From positions 2,261,693-2,325,692 of the forward strand of contig NZ_CP008852.1 of the NCBI RefSeq assembly GCF_000725345.1: a stretch of DNA of 64,000 nt. The letters are read 5' to 3'. A model generated the notes under the pieces. It saw only the letters and a program-made list of their open reading frames with translations. It made no database searches and was not told the origin of the DNA. The stretch comes from Pelosinus sp. UFO1. Lineage in GTDB: Bacteria; Bacillota; Negativicutes; DSM-13327. Shown one piece after another: positions 33,941 to 43,017 of this stretch. The first letter of the stretch is position 1, and every line of letters starts with the position of its first letter. Position numbers and translations under genes: made by a program.

Positions 33941-34954
33941 TTGAATAAGGCGGTGCACTTTAGTATGCATTTTTATTGTTCTGTCTGTGAAAAGAGTTAT
34001 CTGATTGAGGGTTTGGATTATCAGTGTGCGTGTGGCGGGCTTTTTAAATTGCATAAAGAAAAAGGAGAAAAAATTACCACAGAGGTATCATTAGGAGAAG
34101 TTAAAACTCCAATGTTAAAGAGAACACTGCAGGAGAAAGAAGTCTATTTAAAACTTGATTATATGCAACCAACAGGCTCTTTCAAAGATCGCGGCGCTTT
34201 TGCTATGGTTAACAAATTAAGAGAGCTAGGGATTAAAGAAGTTGTTGAAGATTCTTCTGGTAACGCAGGGGCAGCATTTGCAGGGTACTGTGCTGCGGCA
34301 GGAATAAAGTGCAATATTTATTTACCAGAAAACACATCACCAGGAAAGATTAAACAAATTAGTGCTTATAAAGCAAATGTAGTAAAGGTTCCAGGGACAC
34401 GTGATGACACCGCCAAAGCAATATTAAAAGCAGCAGAACGCACTTATTATGCTTCACATGTATATAATCCCTTGTTCTTTGAAGGTACTAAATCACTTGC
34501 CTATGAGATTTATGAACAAATCGGCATTCCTGATTATATAGTAGTGCCTGCTGGTAATGGAACGATGCTACTCGGGATTTATAAAGGGTTCAAAGAAATA
34601 GGACAACTTCCTCGTATTATTGTTGTGCAAAGTAAAAACTGTGCTCCGATATTCAGCAAATTTAAAAAACAGCCAGTTAGTGAAATGAAATCAACTGCAG
34701 CGGAAGGAATTGCTATTCAGCAGCCAAAAAGAATCGACGAAATGATAGAGGCTATAAAAGACAGTAAGGGGGATATCATTGCTGTAGACGATGAAGAGGT
34801 AATAAAGGCTCAGGAAATGCTTGGTGAAATGGGAATTTATATAGAAGTAACTTCAGGGGCAGCTGTCGCGGGAATGTTACAATATTTTAAAGATGGATAT
34901 GATAATAGACTTACGATTGTTGTTCCTTTAACTGGTATGGGACTAAAGAAATAA
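33941..34954 (+). CDS. Threonine synthase-like PLP enzyme
   Basis: A fold-type II pyridoxal-phosphate enzyme of up to 337 residues. An N-terminal zinc-ribbon-like segment (FYCSVCEKSY...CACGG) precedes the active-site Lys in YMQPTGSFKDRGAFAMVNKL, SSGNAGAAFAGYCAAAG (Asn loop) and PAGNGTMLLGIYKGF (phosphate-binding). Such proteins form threonine or deaminate threonine/serine. The RidA gene 56 bases later supports an enamine-producing reaction. Start at TTG 33941 or ATG 33965 (the latter after GGCGGTG) is uncertain. Confidence 0.75.
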   Translation: MNKAVHFSMHFYCSVCEKSYLIEGLDYQCACGGLFKLHKEKGEKITTEVSLGEVKTPMLKRTLQEKEVYLKLDYMQPTGSFKDRGAFAMVNKLRELGIKEVVEDSSGNAGAAFAGYCAAAGIKCNIYLPENTSPGKIKQISAYKANVVKVPGTRDDTAKAILKAAERTYYASHVYNPLFFEGTKSLAYEIYEQIGIPDYIVVPAGNGTMLLGIYKGFKEIGQLPRIIVVQSKNCAPIFSKFKKQPVSEMKSTAAEGIAIQQPKRIDEMIEAIKDSKGDIIAVDDEEVIKAQEMLGEMGIYIEVTSGAAVAGMLQYFKDGYDNRLTIVVPLTGMGLKK

Positions 34955-35010
34955 TAATGGTAAAAGTAATAAAAATTTTTATTATCGGGAGAATATAGGA
35001 GGTATGCTGC

Positions 35011-35391
35011 ATGCAAATCGTTAGTACGCCCCATTCTCGTGAGTCCAAGGGGCATTATTCACCTGCGGTAATACATGGTGATCTAGTGTATGTATCAGGC
35101 CAATTACCAATTAACTACGCCGTAGGTGAAACGCTACCTGCTGGTGGAATTGAAGAGCAGACGCGACAGGCCTTGAAAAATCTAGATGATATATTAAAAC
35201 AGTGTGGAAGCAATAAACAACAGGTACTTAAAACTACAGTATATATTCCAGATATCACTTATTGGCCAGTTGTTAATGAGATATATGCGGAATTCTTTGG
35301 AGATCATAAACCATCTCGGACGATAGTGCCAACTAATACACTTCATTTTGATGCAATGATTGAAATAGAAGCGATTGCCTATATTTTATAG
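35011..35391 (+). CDS. RidA-family enamine/imine deaminase
   Basis: A 126-residue YjgF/RidA protein: YSPAVIHGDLVYVSGQLPIN, EEQTRQALKNLDDILKQCGS, KTTVYIPDITYWPVVNEIYA, and the conserved substrate-binding Arg in KPSRTIVPTN. RidA hydrolyses reactive enamines released by PLP dehydratases, matching the upstream enzyme. ATAGGAGGTATGCTGC gives the start. Probably cotranscribed with 33941. Confidence 0.88.
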   Translation: MQIVSTPHSRESKGHYSPAVIHGDLVYVSGQLPINYAVGETLPAGGIEEQTRQALKNLDDILKQCGSNKQQVLKTTVYIPDITYWPVVNEIYAEFFGDHKPSRTIVPTNTLHFDAMIEIEAIAYIL

Positions 35392-35430
35392 GCGTGATTA
35401 CAAGATTTATGGTTAATTTAAGTGCATGGA

Positions 35431-35479
35431 TTTCGCGTTATACCCGATACGCAGAACCGTATCATCTCTAACGGCGAAA
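35431..35479. repeat. Repeat C palindrome, copy
   Basis: TTTCGC.GTTA....GATACG-CAGAAC-CGTATC....TAACGGCGAAA; followed within 7 bases by a repeat B hairpin. Confidence 0.75.
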
Positions 35480-35485
35480 AACTAT

Positions 35486-35534
35486 AAGAAAGACACAGCC
35501 TATCCATTAGTGGAGCAGTGCTGTGTCTTTTTTT
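35486..35534. repeat. Repeat B hairpin, copy 4
   Basis: AAGAAAGACACAGCCTATCC...AGTGCTGTGTCTTTTTTT; can act as terminator of the ridA operon. Confidence 0.75.
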
Positions 35535-35704
35535 GTAAACAATTGTTGCAAAATATGGTATTTTAATTGTAGAATAGCAGGGATAAATGACATCAGTGTG
35601 TTTTCACAAAAATTTTAGACTTGATCCTTGCAAACAAGAGATAGTTTATAAATAGTCGATCTTTATATAATTTAGGTGAAAAAATTTAAAATTGGAGTGA
35701 TTAA

Positions 35705-37213
35705 ATGCGTTTTTTACACAAATGTACGCTATTATTCGGTACTTTGATTATTATTAGTAGCTGTATTCAATTTATTGTTTTTGATAGATTTTTTCTGGCT
35801 GCTACTGATTCTTTATTGTTGACAATTAATGAAAAGGCTGCGAACAATAGTAGTTCACAGCTTTTAACATATTTTAAAAAAATTGAGAATTCATTAAGAG
35901 TTATTGCCTCGGATCCTAGAATTAGGAAGAATCAGGAACTTCTTAATGAAATTGCTACGATCATTCCTGAAGTAGATGTGATTGCAATCCTTGATAAACA
36001 AGGCGATATCTCACTTGCCAGTGGAACTACTCGTAATGTTTCTGGTTTGAATTTGTCACAAAGATATTACTTTCAACAAGCGATTCAAGGTAAAACATAC
36101 ATAAGTGACGTATATACGAGTCCCAGTGGCCGGAAAGTTATTTCAATCGCGATTCCTATTATTGAAAGCGGTAATATTGAAGGAGTGGTTGTCGGAGTAG
36201 TTCAATTGCACGGAGATATTCTGGCATCCATGTTTGACAATAAATCATTTGGTCGGGGAGGATACATTGCTATTTCAGACAGACAAGGAAATATAGTTTA
36301 TCATCCAAATAAGGAACGTATCGGAAAGAAAAATGTGATTTTTGACAAGCTGCAGGGGGTGACAGGTTCGGGAATCATGAAGGATCTTTCTGGCTTCGAT
36401 CGTTATATTGGATTTAGCAAGGTTTCTGAATTAGACTGGATTGTTAGTGTAAATACACCTACTACCGAGATAATGCAAACTCGGAATATGATAATTTACG
36501 AAATTCTAACGATATCATTGTTGGCTATTCTTGTAATTGTTGCATTTGGTACATACACAGTGCGACAGTATACTAAGCCGATAGATAAACTAATTGAGGC
36601 GTTTAACTCTGTAAAAAAAGGAGAATATAAGCAAATTGCTTCTTATAATTATGCTACTGAATTTGATGAAATGATTCAAGTATATAACAACACAATTATA
36701 AAACTAGAAGAAGTCCATGCTACATTAGAAGGGGTAGCTGACTTTGATGGGTTAACTGGAGCTTATAATCGGAGGGCTTTTGATAACATGTTAGGGGCGC
36801 TTACTAGTGAAGTAGAATCTCACTCATTAGAAACTCTAGGAATTATGCTACTGGATATTGATAACTTTAAGTGGTTGAATGATACATATGGTCATTTAGC
36901 AGGGGATGACATATTAAAGAAACTTACCGTAATATTGCAATCAATCGTAGCAGATCAATCTGTGTTCCGGTTTGGCGGAGATGAATTCGCGATTATCTTG
37001 AGGAATATCTCCTATGAGACGTTAATGTCCTTTGCAGAAGAAATTCGTTTGGAGAGTGAAAAGGCATTAAGCGGCTGTACAGTAAGTATAGGCATTGCAA
37101 TTTGTCCTGAAGATACGGATTCTATAGAGAAATTACTGGATTTTGCCGATAAGGCACTCTATATTAGCAAAGAAACCAAAAATAAAGTAGCAGCATATGG
37201 AATCAGCAAATAG
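35705..37213 (+). CDS. Membrane diguanylate cyclase, Cache + HAMP + GGDEF
   Basis: A 502-residue inner-membrane enzyme making cyclic di-GMP from GTP. Helix at 9-29, an extracytoplasmic dCache sensor (30-260; ISDVYTSPSGRKVISIAIPI), helix near 264-284, HAMP, then a GGDEF domain (DFDGLTGAYNRRAFDNM, DIDNFKWLNDTYGHLAGDD, RFGGDEFAIIL). The GGDEF site is intact; the inhibitory RxxD site is absent (IVAD at that place). The c-di-GMP riboswitch at 6365 could read its product. ATG start after TTGGAGTGATTAA. Confidence 0.9.
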   Translation: MRFLHKCTLLFGTLIIISSCIQFIVFDRFFLAATDSLLLTINEKAANNSSSQLLTYFKKIENSLRVIASDPRIRKNQELLNEIATIIPEVDVIAILDKQGDISLASGTTRNVSGLNLSQRYYFQQAIQGKTYISDVYTSPSGRKVISIAIPIIESGNIEGVVVGVVQLHGDILASMFDNKSFGRGGYIAISDRQGNIVYHPNKERIGKKNVIFDKLQGVTGSGIMKDLSGFDRYIGFSKVSELDWIVSVNTPTTEIMQTRNMIIYEILTISLLAILVIVAFGTYTVRQYTKPIDKLIEAFNSVKKGEYKQIASYNYATEFDEMIQVYNNTIIKLEEVHATLEGVADFDGLTGAYNRRAFDNMLGALTSEVESHSLETLGIMLLDIDNFKWLNDTYGHLAGDDILKKLTVILQSIVADQSVFRFGGDEFAIILRNISYETLMSFAEEIRLESEKALSGCTVSIGIAICPEDTDSIEKLLDFADKALYISKETKNKVAAYGISK

Positions 37214-37285
37214 CAAGCATTAAGACTGACTTAAGAATAACTGTAGATAAACCTTTTATAAATGCTTCGTAACAATTGATATATA

Positions 37286-37330
37286 AAAACACAGCCCATC
37301 ATCCATTCATGGAACAAAGCTGTGTCTTTT
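37286..37330. repeat. Repeat B hairpin, copy 5
   Basis: AAAACACAGCCCATCATCC...AAAGCTGTGTCTTTT, after the diguanylate cyclase. Confidence 0.7.
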
Positions 37331-37409
37331 CTGTGTGATCATATTTTTGCAAAATATGGTATTAAATTGAATAGCAAGTAAAGAATATGTAAGATTAAAA
37401 ATGAGAGAA

Positions 37410-37518
37410 GTGTATCATTGAGATATGCCGAATTGCGGCTTCATTAGGTGTAAAGGTGCCGGTGAGTTGCAGAGCACACGAAGAACTAAAGCGTAAGATC
37501 CATGACGCACGTCAGTAA
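37410..37518 (+). pseudogene. Tail of an XRE-type regulator
   Basis: A frame reads RIAASLGVKVPVSCRAHEEL, KRKIHDARQ and stop, with a TGA upstream. 'IAASLGV' is a typical helix-turn-helix end. Too short to function. Confidence 0.3.
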
Positions 37519-37542
37519 TAAATTACAAGTACAATGAAGCAT

Positions 37543-37580
37543 CGAGGTCAGCGGACAAAAATCCGCTGACCGTTCTTTTA
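37543..37580. repeat. Repeat A hairpin, copy 5
   Basis: GGTCAGCGGA-CAAAAA-TCCGCTGACC: perfect 10-bp stem followed by GTTCTTTTA. Confidence 0.75.
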
Positions 37581-37717
37581 TACTATTAATAAAACAGAGA
37601 TTAAGAAAGTATTTTTCCCTTTATACTAAATAAAATAAATACGATAGCGGGATGCTTTTTGTCCCGCGATATGGTATAATGCACAATGTATCCAAGATAA
37701 TATATAGGGAGGTACTT

Positions 37718-39295
37718 ATGGAGAGAATAGGAGAAAATAACTACCTCGATATTACAGAGGTAGCCAGTAAAGTATATTATAATCTGCCGCCGACGCAGCT
37801 GGTAGAAGAAGCCATTAGCCGTAATGAGGGGCAGCTTACTTCTACAGGAGCGTTGCGGGTTACTACTGGCAAATATACTGGACGTTCGCCTAATGATAAG
37901 TTTATTGTGGATTCGCCTGCTGTACATAGTGATATTGCCTGGGGCAACAATAAAGCTTTTAGCGGTAAACAGTTTATCCAGCTATATAATCGCATGATGG
38001 GATACTTACAAAATCGGGAGATATTTACATTTAGTGGCTATGCAGGAGCTGATGAAGAGCATCAGGTAAAAGTACAGTTTATTAATGAATTTGCTTGGCA
38101 AAACCTTTTCGTTCATCAACTATTTATTCGTCCTGAGCCATTGCAGGAAACGGGAAAGCCTGATTTCACGGTGATTTGCCTGCCTAACTTTAAAGCGGTA
38201 CCGGAAATCGACGGTACAAATTCCGAAGCTTTTATTGTCCTGAACCTTGAGCAGAGGATAATACTAATTGGGGGAACTCATTATGCTGGTGAAATGAAAA
38301 AAGCTATTTTTACAGTCATGAATTTTTTGTTACCTAAACAAGGTATTCTTTCTATGCATTGTTCCGCTAATATGGGAGAAACAGGAGATACCGCACTGTT
38401 TTTTGGTCTGAGCGGAACTGGTAAGACTACGTTGTCGGCTGATCATAATCGTCGTCTGATCGGAGATGATGAACATGGCTGGAGTAACCAGGGTATTTTT
38501 AATATTGAGGGCGGATGTTATGCTAAGTGTATTAAACTGAGCCAGGAAAATGAACCACAGATTTGGGACGCTATTCGTTTTGGCACAGTGTTGGAGAATG
38601 TAGTTGTGGATGAAGAGAGTCGTGCGGCGAATTATGATAGTGTAGATTTCACTGAAAATACTCGTGCCGCCTATCCTGTTCATTATATTGATAATGTTGT
38701 GGTCCCAGGTGTGGGAGGGCATCCTAGCACCGTGATATTTCTAACGGCAGATGCCTTTGGAGTATTACCACCGATTGCTAAGTTAAATAAGGAACAGGCT
38801 ATGTACCATTTCTTATCAGGGTATACAAGTAAGCTTGCGGGAACAGAGAGAGGCGTTACCAAACCAGAAGCAACTTTTTCTGCTTGTTTCGGAGCTCCTT
38901 TTCTCCCATTATCTCCTTTGGTTTATGCAAAAATGCTGGGAGAAAAGTTAGAACAACAGAATACCAATGTTTTCTTGATTAATACTGGGTGGTCAGGAGG
39001 ACCATATGGTATAGGAAAAAGAATGAATTTAGCTTATACTAGAGCCATGGTGACAGCAGCTATTGAAGGGAACATGAATCATGTTTCCTATGATCTAGAT
39101 CCGATTTTTAATGTTTATGTACCCAATACATGCCCTGGAGTGCCAGAAAATATACTTAAGCCTCGCAATACCTGGAGCGATGGAGTATCCTATGACCGCC
39201 AGGCTAGAGAGTTGGCAGCTTTATTCAATGAAAATTTCACTAGATTTTTGGAAGATATCCCTGAGGGAATTGCTCAGGCGGGTCCCAAAGGGTAA
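37718..39295 (+). CDS. pckA: Phosphoenolpyruvate carboxykinase (ATP)
   Basis: A 525-residue enzyme converting oxaloacetate and ATP to phosphoenolpyruvate, the entry step of gluconeogenesis. Motifs: [29 protein letters not shown] (kinase-1a P-loop), GDDEHGW (kinase-2), [12 protein letters not shown]. Usual length. ATG 37718 has ATAGGGAGGTACTT; the longer frame from 37652 lacks a site. gapB-like gene follows 57 bases later without a terminator, so they form a gluconeogenic operon. Confidence 0.95.
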   Translation: MERIGENNYLDITEVASKVYYNLPPTQLVEEAISRNEGQLTSTGALRVTTGKYTGRSPNDKFIVDSPAVHSDIAWGNNKAFSGKQFIQLYNRMMGYLQNREIFTFSGYAGADEEHQVKVQFINEFAWQNLFVHQLFIRPEPLQETGKPDFTVICLPNFKAVPEIDGTNSEAFIVLNLEQRIILIGGTHYAGEMKKAIFTVMNFLLPKQGILSMHCSANMGETGDTALFFGLSGTGKTTLSADHNRRLIGDDEHGWSNQGIFNIEGGCYAKCIKLSQENEPQIWDAIRFGTVLENVVVDEESRAANYDSVDFTENTRAAYPVHYIDNVVVPGVGGHPSTVIFLTADAFGVLPPIAKLNKEQAMYHFLSGYTSKLAGTERGVTKPEATFSACFGAPFLPLSPLVYAKMLGEKLEQQNTNVFLINTGWSGGPYGIGKRMNLAYTRAMVTAAIEGNMNHVSYDLDPIFNVYVPNTCPGVPENILKPRNTWSDGVSYDRQARELAALFNENFTRFLEDIPEGIAQAGPKG

Positions 39296-39352
39296 TAATA
39301 ATGGAAAAACTCTTGTAGCTTAATCGTATACTTTGTTTTAGGGAGGCAGAAC

Positions 39353-40402
39353 ATGACAATAAAAGTAGGAATTAACGGTTTTGGGCGCATTGGGAGAATG
39401 TGTTTAAGAGCGGCGTTAGAAAATGAGAATATAGAAGTTGTCGCCGTTAATAGCACGTCAGATAGCATCTCATCAGCTCGCCTTTTAGAATATGATTCAA
39501 TACATGGCAAACTTAATAAAGATATTAAAGCAACTGAAGATGAAATCATAATTGATGGACATCCTATAAAAATAATTTCCGACCGCAATCCTGCTAATCT
39601 TCCTTGGGGAAAACTTGGAGTCGATATTGTTATTGAATCTACAGGGAAATTTAATTCTAGTAAGGATTGTGAAGTTCACTTGAGAAATGGTGCTAAAAAA
39701 GTTATCATATCAGCACCAGCTAATGACTCCACTCCTATAATTGTTCTGGGAGTTAACGAAAATATTTATCAGCCTACAGTCCATCATGTGATATCTAACG
39801 CATCTTGTACGACAAACTGTTTAGCTCCTATTATCAAAGTAATTAATGATAATTTTGGAATTACCAATGGTTTAATGTCAACCGTTCATGCATTTACCAC
39901 CGATCAACGAAGCTTAGACAATAGTCATAAAGATCCGCGCCGATCAAGAAGTTGTATGCAATCGATAGTTCCAACATCGACAGGAGCTGCAAAAGCAATT
40001 GGCCTTGTAATACCTGAGCTAAAGGGAAAGTTAAACGGAGTTTCCCTACGTGTTCCAGTACCAAATGTATCCTTGGTCGATTTAGTTGTCGAGCTGGAGC
40101 AGGACGTAACCATTGAGAAGATCAATGATGCTTTGCGTACTGCCACTAAAAGTTCTATGATGGGTATTATGGAATACTGTGATCAGCCCCTCGTTTCCGT
40201 TGACTTTTTGGGCAACAAGCACTCGGCCATTGTAGATGCGCTATCGACATTGGTTATTGAAAAGCGAAAAGCAAAAATTCTTGCATGGTATGATAATGAA
40301 TGGGGATACTCCTGTCGTGTTGTTGAACTGGCACAACACATTGGTAAAATGCTGCATAAAGAAGAAGTCAGAAATGTCGAAACAAAAGCTGTAGGATACT
40401 AA
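39353..40402 (+). CDS. Glyceraldehyde-3-phosphate dehydrogenase, GapB-like
   Basis: A 349-residue dehydrogenase: VGINGFGRIGRMCLRAALEN (Rossmann), catalytic Cys in SNASCTTNCLAP, AWYDNEWGYSCRVVELA. The residues after the second strand are NSTSD rather than the ND of NAD-specific glycolytic enzymes, which suggests an NADP-using, gluconeogenic GapB type. Pairing with pckA agrees: in Bacillus subtilis gapB and pckA are controlled together by CcpN. AGGGAGGCAGAAC gives the start. Confidence 0.88.
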   Translation: MTIKVGINGFGRIGRMCLRAALENENIEVVAVNSTSDSISSARLLEYDSIHGKLNKDIKATEDEIIIDGHPIKIISDRNPANLPWGKLGVDIVIESTGKFNSSKDCEVHLRNGAKKVIISAPANDSTPIIVLGVNENIYQPTVHHVISNASCTTNCLAPIIKVINDNFGITNGLMSTVHAFTTDQRSLDNSHKDPRRSRSCMQSIVPTSTGAAKAIGLVIPELKGKLNGVSLRVPVPNVSLVDLVVELEQDVTIEKINDALRTATKSSMMGIMEYCDQPLVSVDFLGNKHSAIVDALSTLVIEKRKAKILAWYDNEWGYSCRVVELAQHIGKMLHKEEVRNVETKAVGY

Positions 40403-40428
40403 TAATAACGGGAGTATTTACCGATAAA

Positions 40429-40467
40429 ATAAAGGAGTGACCTTCTTGAAGGTCACTCCTTTATTTT
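40429..40467 (+). terminator. Terminator of pckA-gapB
   Basis: AAAGGAGTGACCTTC pairs with GAAGGTCACTCCTTT, then ATTTTAT. Confidence 0.85.
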
Positions 40468-40759
40468 ATATAGTTTAAAAGCTGGTAAGTCTCTTTTTTT
40501 ACTCGTGTATGATCATCAAGATTAATCAGCATAAGAATATTTGTAGTTGTTTTCTGGGGGGAAGATGGGAGGTTCTTTAAATGTTATATAGTTAGGGTAA
40601 TAAATAACAAATAATATATATGTATTTAATCAGGGTGAAGGGTAAAGCTATTTATCAAAGGTAATATAAAAACCACAACTGAAAGGCGAGATAAACTTTA
40701 TTGTAAATCGAAAGTAATAGCACATATTAAAACATTTGAAAAAGGGGGAGAACTATTAA
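40468..40759. other. Leader region, no gene recognised
   Basis: Contains only short frames; ends in AAAGGGGGAGAACTATTAA, the ribosome site of the next gene. Confidence 0.4.
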
Positions 40760-40945
40760 GTGGCAGAATTGAAACTTAGGGTAGTAGCTTACGAGAAGCA
40801 AAAAGACATGCATCATTGTATTGAATTACCAGATGGGTCAACTGTTGATAATGCTATTAGCGAAGTTGTTGAAGGACAGGCTAAGTATGGATCAGCATGG
40901 ATTGAAATATATGAGAATGGAAATTGGGAGAAATATTTAGATTAA
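40760..40945 (+). CDS. Hypothetical protein (61 aa)
   Basis: MAELKLRVVAYEKQKDMHHC, IELPDGSTVDNAISEVVEGQ, then AKYGSAWIEIYENGNWEKYL. Compact alpha/beta protein with GTG start behind GGGGGAGAACTATTAA and a terminator at 40952. No family recognised. Good signals make it a real gene. Confidence 0.6.
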   Translation: MAELKLRVVAYEKQKDMHHCIELPDGSTVDNAISEVVEGQAKYGSAWIEIYENGNWEKYLD

Positions 40946-40951
40946 TAATTA

Positions 40952-40975
40952 GGCCGTCCAATAGGACGGTTTTCT
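40952..40975 (+). terminator. Intrinsic terminator
   Basis: GCCGTCC-AATA-GGACGGTTTTC. Confidence 0.75.
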
Positions 40976-41023
40976 TGTATGTAATAAATGATCGATTTGA
41001 TAAATATGATATAAAACCATAAA

Positions 41024-41068
41024 CGATAGTAATTATCATTTACAAATCTAACGTTACTAATATATAAT
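41024..41068 (+). promoter_or_regulatory. Fur-type box and promoter
   Basis: CGATAGTAATTATCA at 41024-41038 matches TGATAATNATTATCA at 13 of 15 positions; TTACAA (41040-41045), 17 bp, TATAAT (41063-41068) forms a promoter just downstream. Mirrors the arrangement before 7010. Confidence 0.6.
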
Positions 41069-41127
41069 AAACATATAAAGATGATTCCCTTTTAAGTCAA
41101 GAACGAAGAACTAAGGGGATGAGTATA

Positions 41128-41310
41128 ATGACAACAAAAAGCATTTGTCACGATGGTCACTGTCAACCCATACGTAAGGAAAATAAAGCAGGAGATTCTA
41201 AGCTGACATCTGTGGGACCTTTCATAAATGGTGCCTTTATCTTATTCCTAATTACCTTAATAGCTTTGGCTATATGCGAAGCCTTAGTGGAGATTTTTAC
41301 GTATAGGTGA
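41128..41310 (+). CDS. Small membrane protein with CHxGxC head, paralogue of 7010
   Basis: A 60-residue protein: MTTKSICHDGHCQPIRKENK head, one helix FINGAFILFLITLIALAICE and a short tail. The Cys-His-x-Gly-x-Cys cluster, the helix position and the Fur-like upstream box all recur at 7010. Start 41128 rests on AAGGGGATGAGTATA. Iron-linked function is inference. Terminator at 41319. Confidence 0.6.
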   Translation: MTTKSICHDGHCQPIRKENKAGDSKLTSVGPFINGAFILFLITLIALAICEALVEIFTYR

Positions 41311-41318
41311 AGGCTAAA

Positions 41319-41356
41319 AAATTCTCTAAGCTTAACAGCTTGGGGAGTTTTTCATT
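41319..41356 (+). terminator. Intrinsic terminator
   Basis: TTCTCTAAGCT pairs with AGCTTGGGGAG (G-U pairs), then T5. Confidence 0.6.
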
Positions 41357-41567
41357 ATATTCGCATAATTGCTGCTAGGTACTATCCATTGGTTTGGTCA
41401 CTAGAGGGCTACCCTGGTTTCGAAGAACGCAAATTTATTTTAGGTAATGATGGTTAGATGGTTTATTGTTCATTATGAACAGTTTACCTTTTGTTTATTT
41501 GATAAACATCCTCATATCAGATATAATATTGAGGATATAATAATGAATTTACAGGAGTTGATATATA

Positions 41568-42944
41568 ATGTCAAAACCCGATCAATATAATACACAGAGA
41601 TCATCAACAGAAGGAAAGGATTCCAAACAGAAATTCTTCACAACTTATACTTACGGTTGTCAAATGAATCAGCATGATTCTGAACGGTTAGCTGGACAAC
41701 TTAAAAGCATTGGTTACGAATATACAGAGGAATTAACAGAAGCTAGTTTTATTTTAATTAATACTTGTTGTGTGCGAGAAAGTGCTGAAAAGAAAATCTA
41801 TGGTAAGATTGGAGAATTGAAGAATTTAAAAATAAGCAATCCAAGTTTAATTATTGCTATTGCTGGTTGCATGGCCCAAAAGGATAGAGAAAAGCTATTT
41901 AAAAAAGCGCCTCATATAGATATAATAATTGGCACACATAACGTGCATCAATTAGTGGATCTTGTAAAAGAAGTAGAAGATTCGAAAAAGCATGTATTAG
42001 CAGTCTGGGATCAGGCAGAACAATTAGCACCTGATGTCCCTACGATAAGAAGGGGAACAGTTTCTGCTTGGGTGCCTATTATGTATGGTTGCAATAACTT
42101 TTGTACTTATTGTATTGTCCCTTATGTGCGTGGGCGTGAGCGGAGCCGTCCTTTGCAGGATATTGTACAAGAAATCCATCAATTGGGATTGGAAGGATTT
42201 AAAGAAATCACATTATTGGGGCAAAATGTAAATTCCTATGGTAAAGATACAGAGGAATATGGAGATTTTGCTGATTTACTCCAAGCAGTAGACAAGGTGG
42301 AAACAATAGAACGTGTTAGGTATATGACCTCACACCCTCGTGATATAAATGACAAAGTAATAGAGACCATATTAAACAGCAAAAAAATATGTGATCATTT
42401 TCACTTGCCTGTTCAATCTGGTAGTGATACTATTTTAAAACTAATGAATAGGGGCTATACAACAGATTATTATCGTGAATTAGTAAAAAAAATACGAAAG
42501 GCTATTCCACATGCAAGCCTTACCACAGATATTATTGTTGGTTTCCCTGGTGAAACAGAGGAATTATTTAACGAGACTCTTGCCTTCATCAAAGAAATTG
42601 GCTTTGATGCTGCCTACACTTTTTTATATTCAAAACGTTCGGGAACACCTGCAGCTACAATGTCTGAACAGGTACCCTTGGCGACAAAAAAAGAAAGATT
42701 GCAAAAATTAATGGACGCGCAAAATGAGATTAGTTTAGCAATTCATCAACGCCTCGTAGGTCAAACACTAGCTGTTATTGTAGAAGGTGCTAGTCCGCGA
42801 GATGAAAATAGGCTTACAGGACGAACCACTACGAATAAAATTGTACTATGGGACAAACAAGGCACTGAGAAGATTGGCCAGTTAGTGAATATAAAGATTA
42901 ATACGGCACAAACTTGGATCTTAAAGGGACAACTTGTAGACTAA
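41568..42944 (+). CDS. miaB: tRNA-2-methylthio-N6-dimethylallyladenosine synthase
   Basis: A 458-residue radical-SAM methylthiotransferase that adds the 2-methylthio group to i6A37 of tRNAs. N-terminal UPF0004 cysteines lie in TYGCQMNQHDSERL, INTCCVRESAEKK and AGCMAQ; the radical SAM motif is GCNNFCTYCIVPYVRGRERS; a TRAM domain closes the chain. The partner enzyme MiaA is encoded five genes downstream. First gene of the miaB-mutS-mutL-miaA-hfq block; start after ACAGGAGTTGATATATA. Confidence 0.95.
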   Translation: MSKPDQYNTQRSSTEGKDSKQKFFTTYTYGCQMNQHDSERLAGQLKSIGYEYTEELTEASFILINTCCVRESAEKKIYGKIGELKNLKISNPSLIIAIAGCMAQKDREKLFKKAPHIDIIIGTHNVHQLVDLVKEVEDSKKHVLAVWDQAEQLAPDVPTIRRGTVSAWVPIMYGCNNFCTYCIVPYVRGRERSRPLQDIVQEIHQLGLEGFKEITLLGQNVNSYGKDTEEYGDFADLLQAVDKVETIERVRYMTSHPRDINDKVIETILNSKKICDHFHLPVQSGSDTILKLMNRGYTTDYYRELVKKIRKAIPHASLTTDIIVGFPGETEELFNETLAFIKEIGFDAAYTFLYSKRSGTPAATMSEQVPLATKKERLQKLMDAQNEISLAIHQRLVGQTLAVIVEGASPRDENRLTGRTTTNKIVLWDKQGTEKIGQLVNIKINTAQTWILKGQLVD

Positions 42945-42957
42945 TGAAAGTTTACTT

Positions 42958-42993
42958 TAGGAATAATGGACTTTTATAAAAGAGTTATTCCTA
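42958..42993 (+). promoter_or_regulatory. Hairpin before mutS
   Basis: TAGGAATAA pairs with TTATTCCTA across 18 nt. No T run, so an RNA processing or attenuation site rather than a terminator; role unknown. Confidence 0.3.
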
Positions 42994-43017
42994 AAATCTA
43001 GAAAGGAGATTCTATTT

